From the NCBI GenBank assembly GCA_961205875.1, contig OY540810.1, forward strand, positions 30,132,001-30,196,000: a stretch of 64,000 bases of DNA, in the 5' to 3' direction. Shown here one piece after another: positions 40,201 to 52,200 of the stretch. The notes below the pieces were generated by a model that searched no databases, was not told the origin of the DNA, and saw only the letters and a program-made list of their open reading frames with translations. The DNA comes from Sialis fuliginosa (taxonomy: Eukaryota; Arthropoda; Insecta; Megaloptera; Sialidae). Every line of letters begins with the position of its first letter. The first letter of the stretch is position 1. Position numbers and translations under genes: made by a program.

Positions 40201-43200
40201 TCTGCTAAAAAAATTTGACATAAGAGAATTCATGATAGCTTTAAAAACATCATCCAATACCGCTCCGGGATACGATCAGATACATTACAAAATGATAAGT
40301 GAGCTACCAGAAAATGCAAAAACAATTTTGTTGGCAATTTTAAACGAAGCGTGGTTCGAAAATAAATTCATAGAAGATCTCAAAACGGCAGTCGTAGTCC
40401 CTATCCTAAAACCTGACAAAAACCCTAATATCAGTACATCATATAGACCCATAACATTGCTATCCTGTGTGACAAAGACCCTGGAGAGGATGGTGAAATT
40501 TAGATTTGAATGGTGGGTAGAAAATCAAGAACTATTAAATGACAGTATATATGGTTTCAGAAAAGGTAAAAGTACTACCGATGCTCTAGTCGAATTAACT
40601 ACAGATATACACAAAACAAACACTGACAATGGTTATTTAGCAGCAGCCTTTGTAGATATAACTAGTGCATATGACTCTGTAATACCAGACATATTAGGTC
40701 AAAAACTACAACAGATGGGGACTCCGCCCAATTTTATTTCTTCTATTCTTAACCATCTGCAAAACCGCACAACTTATATAAAAATAAGAAACAAATATTT
40801 TGGACCACAAATAACATCTCAAGGTCTACCACAAGGATCTATTCTTAGTCCAATATTGTTTAACATATACTCATCCGATATAAAACACATATTTTATCCA
40901 AATATAAAAATAATTCAATACGCAGATGATATTTGTATTTATAACGCCAGCAACAAATTGATCAAAGCACAAGAAAACTTGGCGACAGCGATAGAACAAT
41001 TTGACGAGTGGCTGCACAACAATGCACTATCAATGTCGGCAGAAAAGTCATCAGTTATGATATTCACGAGACATAGATTACCTACAATAGAAGAGCTGAA
41101 AACAAAAAAATATAACCTACCAATTAAAAACGTTGTGAAATATTTAGGGATGTACATTGACAATAAACTAACATGGCAAAACCACATAAAATTTGTAAAA
41201 ACAAAAGGAGAAAAAGCAATGAATGTAATAAAAGCAATTTGTCACAAAGAGTGGGGAAGTGACCAAAAAACAGCCATTTTATTATATAGAAATTTAGTAC
41301 GCTCTCATATGGATTATGGTTTATGTATATATGGTTCTGCGACAGACAAAAGATTAGAAGAATTAAAGAAAATTCAGTATAAATCAATAAGAGTGGCAAT
41401 TGGTGCGATGAATTCAACTCCAATTAACGCGCTTCTAGTTGAAGCAAATGAACCCCCACTGCAAATTAGAATAGCGGAGCTTGCAAGTAAGTACATAACA
41501 AAATGTTTCATGATCAATAATAGTATACTAACAACAAAACTATCAGAAATTTCAAACAAGCACGCTACAGGACATAAATACTGGCAAAAAAAGAAACTAC
41601 CACCTCTAGTCGAGGTCTATCGAGAAGTCGCCAACATATGTAAAGACATGTACAAATTTAACCAGTACCCAACGTTTGACCTACCTTATGAAACATATTT
41701 AAATGATATTAAAATTTTAACGAACATTAAATATGATGATAAACTTAAAAATAACAGTATAGTTGAGAAAATGATCATATCATCAGAAGATCATATCTCG
41801 ATTTTCACAGATGGTAGTAAAAACAAAGATCATACACAATATGCGATATTTGAACCAAATAAAAATTACAAAAAAATAGTCAAGCTAAATAAAGATCTAA
41901 GCATTTTTTCAACAGAAGCGGCGGCAATTGTGGAAGCTTTGGAATACGCGGTAGACAAGGAGGCGAAAAATATAACTATATTTACGGATGCAAAATCAGT
42001 ATTGATAAAATTAGAAAATCGTCATAAAAACACCATAAAATCATACATACTGCATAATATCTTAAACAAAACAACTGAACTGTTAAAAAGCGGGAAAAAT
42101 GTGAAATTTGTCTGGATAAAAGCACATGCGGATATTATATATGGAGATATTGTAGACGAACTTGCAAACGAACAATCAGACGACATATTGCAGAAAGATA
42201 TTCCAATTACAGAATCAGACATCAGACACATTATAAAAGAAAATTTTATACGAAAGTGGAACTTGCAATGGACAACAATAGATACTCACAAAGGGTGGCA
42301 CTACAGAAATATACACCCAATTATACCACGTAAGCCTTGGTATTATAAATACAACTGTGGACGTAGTTTGGTTAGAACCATCGCTAGACTAAAATTCAAC
42401 CACGGAGCATTTCCAGCTCACCTGCATAGAATAAATTGTATAGAATCTCCACAATGTGCATGTGGAAAATATATTGGAGACACAAACCACATTATCTTCT
42501 CCTGCGAGAACAACAAGAAAGAAACCAAGCAGTTAGAAAAAAAACTAGCTGAATTCAATATAAGAAAACCCTACAATATCTCAACAATTCTTGCCACAAA
42601 TAATAAAGAAATATTTGAAGAAATCTATAAGTTTCTAAAGGACATAAATATGGAAATTTAAACTCCCTAGCTTGAAACCAAACCTTAATATCCTGAAAAA
42701 CCGGCCCTCAATTCTATACACCTGCGTTGATAGGCCCAACAGCAAACTCCTTCTCCATCTATAATCCTGAGTAATAAATAAAAAATAAAAAAAATATAAA
42801 AAAAAATAAAAAAAAATAAATAAAAATAAAAAAAAAAAAATTAAAAATTAAAAAATAAAAAATTATAAGCACAATGAATCTGGCGAAATGCTAAACAAGC
42901 AAAAGCCAAAAGAAAAGAAAAAAAAAAAAAAAAAAAAAACCCCAATTATAAATCTTTTTATAAAAATGGTAATGAAAAGTCGTAGTAAAATAATCAATTT
43001 ACTATTTGCTAATTATGAACAAAACATGTTAAGTATTATAACTAATTGTAAGTAAACTTATAATTAAATAAACTCTACAAAGTTTTGGGCATCAAAACCA
43101 AAACCTCGGTCAAAGCTGTGGTTGTTCGTACCACAGAACAATCTGGTGTTGTCGCATCGCAAATACTCAATACGTATTCAAATATACCTTTCAAATGCTT

Positions 43201-46200
43201 ACCTCAAATTAATGATTGTTTTTTAAGAAAGAAACGAGTTATAAATGTGAATTCTGCTCATGAATATGTATATACGTTTAATTAAACAATAATTTAAAAA
43301 GGCTACGTAAAAATGTGTTCTCGAGAAAAAAAAATCAGGAGATTTGATTTAGGGAAATATGAATTCGTTCACCTGAATTTATTTATTTTTAGACTTTATT
43401 TTCTTCTTCTAATTAGTGCAAACGTAATAAACAGTGTAAAATTAAATTACCTAAAGAAAATATGTATATAGTTATTTCATTTCCGTATTAAATTAATTGT
43501 AAATTGTATTGTGTACTTCCATGGGCGCCGGGAGGGGGGTGCAAGGAGGTGCACTTGCACCCCCCTGGCAAATGAAATAATTAAGAAATACAGTTGTTAT
43601 TTTAAAATTTAATACATTTGCACCCCCCTGGCAAATTGGAAAACATAGAATAAGTTATAAATGTGAAAATATAAAACTGTCGTGTCAGTTTCAAATTGTA
43701 TATATATAAAAACTGAAGACCTTTTTTTTTTTTTACTTATATTAACTTCCATCAATTTTTTTTTTCGTATATATTTGCACCCCCCTAAAAAAAATTCTGC
43801 CGGCGCCCATGTGTACTTCGTTAGTTAGGTTGTCTACATAGAAAAAAAATATATCTAATAAGTAGTGCCTACAAAACAACAGTTACTACTAAGTTATATA
43901 AATACAAGGTAGTCTCAATAGCTCCTAGACCAATCAGCGTTGGCGCATGAATTGACGTCACCCAGGGGATATATTCAAATGTTATAAATGTATAATAGAA
44001 TACATATCAATTACAAAAAAATCCTTTATTTATTCTTGTTTTCGTATTTTTTGATATTTTAACAACACATATAATCAAATAAGTCCAATTCCAACATTAC
44101 AAAATCATAAAAAAAGCTGTCACAGATAATTTGGTTTATTCGGGAAGCGTCATTTTTACTATTTTTAAGTTGGCTATTGTCAACTTAAATGTGATTCTGA
44201 CAGCTTTTTATGATTTTGCAATATCGAATTTGTACTTCATTGATTCTATGTGTTGTTAAAATACAAAAACAATAATTAATAAAGGATTTTTTTGTAATTG
44301 ATATTCTATTATACATTTATAACATTTGAATATATCTTCTGGGTGACGTCAATACCGGCGCCAACGCTGATTTGTCAAGGAGCTATTGAGACTACCTTGT
44401 CTTTATATACCATGAGTTGCTACAGAAGTAATATTAACCCGGCAGTGGAAACGTCTGGTCGATCTGACCCAACGACATCTATGAAGACCTCTATTAACAA
44501 AACTAAATTAGTTCTTTACTTATCCGTCAGCCTGCCTTGAAACTAAATCATGTTAAACAGCTGACATTCATTAGTTTGATTTTATTATAGAATCATTGTA
44601 CGTTATTCTATCTCAAAGTTGTTGATGGGTCAATCTGACCCAACGTTCCCATTAACGTAACTTTTTTTACAATATTTATACAATTTAAAAAAAAAATTCT
44701 ACTTACAATTTTTCAACTTTTCTATAATTTTCATTTTTGGGACTGCAGAAACAAGTTACAAATACACACTAAAATAACTCCAGATGTACAATATTTACAT
44801 TTGAAATAGAAAAACGGAATGGCACAAAATGGTTTATATAATTGTGTTCTTCAAATAAAATAGTTCTATTTAGTTTTCAAAATCTCATCGGTTGTAAGGA
44901 AATCATATGAAATAAAGCTTGTAAGGGTTTTATAAGATAAATATACTTATTTTCAATGGAACGCACATTTTTTCCGATAGATAGAAGTCCTATGTAAACA
45001 CTTACTACATTTTTATTGAGACGAAATCACAAAAAAGTGTACTGACAGACGAGTTTATATATTTCCGTTTTCATTGTATATATATGTTATATATAAAATA
45101 TCTGCCATGGGACTTTCTTTTACGTAATACTGACAGTGAAGAGTGCACGTGATTTTTAATTTATTAAAACATATATCATATTACTGACAAACTAATAAAA
45201 GATAGAATAAAATGAATGGGACATAAATTATACATTATAATATTCTCTAAAACGTAATTACTAAACCGGAAACGGATGTTTACTCTTGTCAATGTTTGAA
45301 TTTTCGAATTATTTTTGAAATAAGAAAGAAAGTTTTAGATAAAAAATATCGAGTATGTTATCGTCTATAATTTTATACCCCAAAAATTTTATTTAACATT
45401 TATGATTTAGCCAGAAAGAATTTTTATAAATAATTAATTAGAATCAGTGTGATTTTTTAATAAAACTGTATAAAATTTAAATTTATCTGAACACTTCATT
45501 GGTTTTTCTTTAATTGTTCAATAATTAACTACCTTTGGTGAATTTAGCACGAGGACGCACTGTGCATTTACTTTGCAGATGTTTTTACTTTCTGATACCA
45601 TGTATATGAAATTTACAATAGTATAAGTAAAGTATAGTGAAACCGATTTTTTCCGAAATCCGGATTTTGATGGAATTATCCATTTTGACTTTCCCTGAAT
45701 CCATTCCTACTACTTTCACCATTATGTCTGTGTGTCCGTCTGTCTGTCGGTCAGTCTGTAAGCGCTGTAATTCAAATACGAAAAATCGTAGAAGGCTGAA
45801 ATTTTATATATAAGAATAATTTTTGTATGGGAATAAAACGTTCTATTTTACCTTACCGATGTTTACCTATGTCGATTTTTGAATTTTTCGAATTATTTTG
45901 AAACAGTGCAAAATAGAGAAAAATGGTCAAGTTAAAAATTGTAGGTAATATTAATATCTATAATTTATATTCTATGCATTTTTTCGAAATTTTTTTTAAT
46001 TTTAATTTAGGTAAAAATTGTAGAGTAAACTCCGTTTTCGGTTAAAACGTTCAAAAAATTCATTTTATTAGTTTGTCAGAAATGTGTTTTAATAAATTAA
46101 GAATCACCTACACAATTCACTGTCAGGATTACGTATAAGAAAGTCCCGTGGCTCCCAAGGCAGATATTTTTTACATGTAATACGTAATACATAAAAATAC

Positions 46201-49200
46201 AGTTGAAGAATCTCGCATCTTAAAAAAAAATACTATTGTTTACATGTACGTATTCTCCGTTGATAATATACATAAAACCTCTTGTAGTTTCTACTGTTTT
46301 TTTTAATTCACTCTACTTTCATGCATGCATACACTTATAACACTTGCAAATGCAGCAGCATCTTTTTCTGTGTTTGTCTTCTCATTACACGGAAATATGC
46401 AGATCGTTTCCTGTATCACAACCATGAGCGTCGACATTAGAGGGGGAATTAGTTATTTGCTTCTCCATATTTCTCTTTATAAAGTGTCCCCCTTGAAAAC
46501 TATTCAGGCGGCACCTATGATCACAATCACAATGAAGAGTATTGTGCCGAAGCGGTGTTGTATAAATAAATGTCGCTACGTTTTTAGTGCGCCCCCTATA
46601 CATAATACATTTGCTTTGATTGTGAAATACCACGATGTGAAAAAATGTGGTTTAAAGAAAAAAGTGAAACTTTCAATTTTTTTACGTAAAATTACATTTG
46701 AATATTTTAGATCCATATTCGACATATGTGTGTGTTACATAAAATATACCTATGTAAATATGTATACAATAATAAAGCTAGGACTAAATAAAATATTAAA
46801 ATGTATTAGTTTTTTTCGAAAAGTTAAAATATTTTATTAAAAGGTCTCTCAACTTTTTTGAGTCGATTAACATTAATAAAAATGTTGAGAAACACTTTAA
46901 ATATTTTTCGTTACTAACTCAAATACAGTTTCTCAAAAATTTCCTGGAATGTTTATTTAAATTATTAATTATGATAATTGATTGGGTTGTTCTACCTAGA
47001 AGCCAAGATTACTGAGAAAAGTCTCAAATCTTGTAATTATGGCAATTATTTTAAGCTTTTGAGTAAATTAACATCATAGAAAACTTACTTGTATGAAGTC
47101 GAAAGTTTGCAAAACGATAATAACCCGCATTGTCGCGGTAAACCTACTCTCACCCCTCTCTATGTTACAGTACAACGTTCTATAGAGTGCGTTGGACAGT
47201 TCTGAGATACGGAAAATTTAGCACGTACACCCATTTTCTTCCCAATTGTTTATATGGTCCAATAAATTTATATTTTAATGAATATTAAAATATAAATTAT
47301 GAATTTTCAGAACACAAAATGACTAACTTTACTTTTTAACACTTTTCATAATGGGGTATTTGAATATTTTAATAATGAAAAAATGTAGATACAAGAATAA
47401 ATTTTTACTTTCTTATACCTCCTATTTATTTTCACTTTAGGTTATTATTTTTAAAATGGTTATTATGTATAATTTATGTTCTCTCTGTTTTTCTATACCT
47501 ATAAGAAAAACATTTTCAATAAATTTTTTTTTCGTTTTAAATAAACGTATTTACTATTTATTAAAGTCAATAAATATTAACTGAACTGATTTCAATGCGG
47601 TTCCCACCAATAGTTAAATGATTTTTCTGTGCATGTTCGTGGCTATTAATATTATATGAAAACCTAAGATTTAACATCAAAAGACTAAAAAAAATGTGTC
47701 CACAATATCACAGTTATTGTAATTTATATAAAAACCATAGAATGAAGAAAAAAATAGAAGCCATTGAATAAAGAATTCTATTATTGCGGTTTGAATATGT
47801 TATTAATTTAGATAACTATGATCACGTCTCTTTCAAATATAATATTAATTAAATATATGTTAATGTTAATATGTTAAGTATGTTGTCTATAGATTTGGTA
47901 TGTGTTGAATCTGAGTTGTAAAAATCTTAAACCACATAAAATATGTCAATTGCATTAGAAATTGAATCCTTTTTGATTACCATCATTTTTTAAAACACTT
48001 ATAATACACTTAAAATAACATTGATTTCCATATGTCCCGTAATGAAATTCTAGATCCGTATTCCAATGTTCATACTTTTACTTTAAAATTTCATATCACA
48101 TTATTTAATTCCGTATTGCATATTAATGTAAACATAACATAATAATATAATATTTTAATTAATATATTTTTTAAATACCTTTCCCATGCGTAGGCAGCTG
48201 CGAACTTTCGTAGTTCTTAAGCAAGTTCTCCAGCACCATGGTGATGTTGCGGCTCACCACGTCATTCCCAGGGCTCCGTTTAGCGACGTGATTATGAACA
48301 TCATTATGTCCCCCCGTACCGTTAGCGTATAACTTCACAGACTTATAAAGCGGTTTTGTATTAACCTCGTCACGATGAACGTTGGCGTTGAACAAACTGA
48401 TGTTCTTCGCGGGGTACGGCATCGTCTTCATGGCGTGTTTCTCCAAGTAGAATGTGTGTGTAGGTGAAATGTACAATATGAAGTATCTGTAATGATTTTA
48501 AATATATATATAACTAATTCTCTACCCTCTTCCCTCTCTCTTTCACATAGGCGTTTTATCATTTCATAGCTTAAAATCATTTTAAAAACCACACGAGTTC
48601 AACAAAAAAATACTGATGTGAATCAAAATCTATAATTTTTTAGAGGAATTTGAATATAACCAAATCAAATATATTTTGTGACAAAAAAAAAACAAGAAAA
48701 GATCAAAGATAACACTAGCAGACCTCATTTTTATAACAGATACCTGAGTATGTGATTCCGAAGCTTTTTGGCGTACACGGAGAGAAAAATCTTAGAAAAA
48801 TTACTGTGCTCTGCACTATAAACGATGTGCGAAAGTCGAATATGGTCAATTTTATACGGTAAAATAAGAAAAATTAAAATTCATAATATAAAAAGTAAAG
48901 GATACAATATTATTTTTTAAAATACAGCCCAGCGAAATTTATAAAACAGCACAGTAAAAAGTTCCTATCTCGACAAATTTGTATTTTTTAATTGTTTTTC
49001 TTAAAAAAAATGCTATTTAAGTTGATGTAAATTATTAGGCGGTCTGATAAATTTTACAATACTGACTTATAAAATTCAATGATATTTCAAAGATATCTGG
49101 CTAAAGCAGAAAGAAAGAAAAAGACAGAAGATACCAATTATGTTGAAAACACAAAAACTAAAAATGTAATATCTCATTAACTCTTAGTCGTGGAGATGTA

Positions 49201-52200
49201 TGTATGGTTTTATTTTGTTTGTAAAACGATTCTCTAATGCCCGGTATTATAAAGGACCTAACAAAATTTGTTAGCTAGCATTTACATTCATATGGGGTAT
49301 TAATACTGTACTAGTATCTATGGATTAGTTATGGAATTTAGAGCAGTGACACTTCAATTAATTGTAACACAGTTGGCATCTTTGACCGTATAAAATAATT
49401 TTCATAACATCACCACTGTTTTAATACCGTTTGTATTTACCTTCAACACGTGCGCGAAACTTGTCAAAGTCATCAACAAACTCCAAAAGAACTGTCATAT
49501 ATGTTTGATACCTCAGTTGAAAGTGTTTGTTAGCTAACAAATTTGTTAGGTCCTTTATGATACCGGACATAAAAATCATACGCATCATGTCTAGATCTCA
49601 GATTTATGGTTTTCGATATATTTTAATAGAAAGTTAGAACATAAAGCAAATTTTACTATCAACATAAAGAAGGTAGTAAGATTCGGGTACAGTCGGCTAT
49701 TTTCGATCTTCCGACGGCGTATAGCGGACAGTTACATACTTGTATTGGAATGTATATTTGTTTTAAAAGTACATATTGTAATTGTGTAGTGTTTTCTATT
49801 TTAAAGATATTTTTCTATGTTATCGTGATTTTAAAGTATTATATTTTAATTTATATTCAAAAGTGTTTTTAATTAAGTGTTGTGAATAATATTTAAAGCG
49901 GGACGTGTAGCATATTTACATTCAAAATGGCTATGATTGTTTTTATTTTATTAAAATTATTGTTTTGTGCGAATTTTAAATGAAAGTGGGTGATAAATGT
50001 TTTACAATAATGTTTTGTTCGGTTTTAATGTGTTATTTTTAGAAGTTTAATTTGTAAAATAAGTTTTGACAGATATAGGTTAGTTTAGATTCTAGATATT
50101 GAAAATACGTTATTTTATATTTAATTTGTCACGATTACTTTAAGTATAATCGATTTATTGATTTTTAATGGATTTTCAAAGATAAAAAGTAAATTGTATA
50201 TAGTTTATATAAAATAAATAAAATAAGTACCTAGTTCTGTGAAACGGTCTCTTTGCACATGTATTGGTTGTCATATCTTTATGTAAATTGTTCTACAACT
50301 ATATTTGTTGTTATTATTAATTGTAAAATTAAAAATAATGTATATTATATAAATAAATCGATAACTTTCTTAAAATGAAATTGCTTTTTATTGTTTTTAT
50401 CTTTCTGTTTGAAAAAAAAATAATAAGCTATAGAAATTTTACTGAATCGGTAAGGCAGTTTTCTGATAAAGCATTCCAAATTTTACCATGCTGGCACTGT
50501 AATTTTTACCGTGGTAAAAAAGCAATTTTTATAAAGTAATCACTGATAATTTTTATATGGACGTATAAATATTTTTTACTTGTATCGTCGATTGCGCACG
50601 CATTATAAGAGAGCACAGTAATTTTTCTAAGATTTTCTGTATAAAAATTATCATGACTTTTCTCTCTGTGTACAAAAATAGAATCCGGGACTCAAATTGC
50701 TCCACATGTGAAGTTTTCTAGATATCCTAACATAAAAGTTGGTCATATGTATAAATGTATACATATATTACATAGCAGGCGATTTGCTTCTAAAATTTTC
50801 ATCCATGACAACAAATAGTGCTTTCTTTTTCCTTTAAAATAAATTGACGCGTTCCATTCTACGATATTTTTACTGAAAATGTCTAATAAATATCTTTACT
50901 TATTATTAAATATTAAAAAAAACTTTATTTTGCACTTTTCGGTTATGAGCAATTTGGTCAACAGTTTTAGTAAAGTAAAAAAAAGTATTTATTTGCTTCC
51001 TAGTGTAATTATTGTATAATTCAAAACAAATTCAGATACATCAAGTTTTATTGTATTAATATTCATTAGATTCAGTTTCATTCCTGTCTAATATTTGGTA
51101 ACCCTTGTTTTAATATAAAAATCTATAAGGTACTGACACCAGTTATGGCCGCTATAAAATCAAGGCTTACTGTTTTTTTGTAATTCTCATCAACTCATGT
51201 TACTAATAAAACAAGTAACTCTTTATTTAATCAATTTAATTGCCAAAGTCCGCAAATATAGTTTGTTTTTTTAAATTATAGCCTTTTATTTTGTTTATGT
51301 TTTTTCTCCAATTATGGATAAAGTAAAACCAATAATGAGCACGTAGTGATGGACTTATGCTAATGATTACAAAATGTTAAATACTTGACACAAAAGATAT
51401 AAAAGAAATAATCGTTAAAGAAGCAATGTAAAGCAGTTGCTATGAAAATATAATAATTAATAAATAAATTATAGGTATTAATAACTAGTTAAAATTTCCA
51501 CCATTTTGACACCTATTGGCCGATTGTCATCAAATCACGTTGTAAGACAGTTAAATGTAAATATATAGATTAATATTCAGAAATGATAGTAATCAAATAT
51601 CAACAAATATTTTTAATTCAGTACATTTAATTTAAAAATAGCCATTAATGGGGTCATATCGAAGACTGGTGCCAGTACCTTACATACATTTCATTAGAAT
51701 AAAAAAAATGCAATTTTAAAATAAACAACATTCAGTAAATCAATAAACAAACAAATCAAAATCTGTATGAATTTGAAAAACAAACACCTACCAATCAAAA
51801 AGAGCCATTTCTTATGAAACAAGCATACTAAATACTATGAGTAAATAGTAAACAAAGAGAGACATATATTATGCAGTTAGTTAAATAAGGAAAGACGACC
51901 ATTTTCATGACACTCTGAGATGTTGCTGACGACGCGATTGTATTGTTGTAGGCAGAAGTGCCTTATACATACGATAAAAGTGTTTCAAAAAGAAGCCACA
52001 GCCGCTTATAATACATCTTGTTAAGTACCTTTTTAATGTATGCGTGAAGACGGTGTTCCGCAAGGACGTTTTGATTTGTTACAGCAGATTGTAGGATTTT
52101 GTGGGCTAATTTTCAGACATTATACTTTTCAATTCAGACAAGAATTTAATATTGAATTTTAAAATGTTTTGATAAGAGTTCACAAGCCAATCAACTTTTT

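Larger units (their letters stand above)
37137..42937 (+). mobile_element. Full-length non-LTR retrotransposon (LINE, I/Jockey-like group)
   Basis: A 5.8-kb element with a 151-bp 5' leader, two long overlapping ORFs, a 276-bp 3' region ending in A-rich sequence (TAAA and poly-A runs, 42775-42937) and an 11-13 bp target duplication. Structure and duplication show target-primed reverse transcription of a complete copy. ORF2 holds an APE-type endonuclease, reverse transcriptase, RNase H and a C-terminal CCHC; RNase H is typical of the I group rather than Jockey proper. It lies antisense to the receptor gene inside its largest intron. Intact frames suggest a recent, possibly competent copy. Confidence 0.9.

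Noticed and set aside
46325..46840. 171-codon plus-strand open frame
   Set aside because: No domain or motif. Its composition shifts from mixed to A/T-rich along its length, and no splice or promoter context supports it. Probably a chance opening in the receptor intron.
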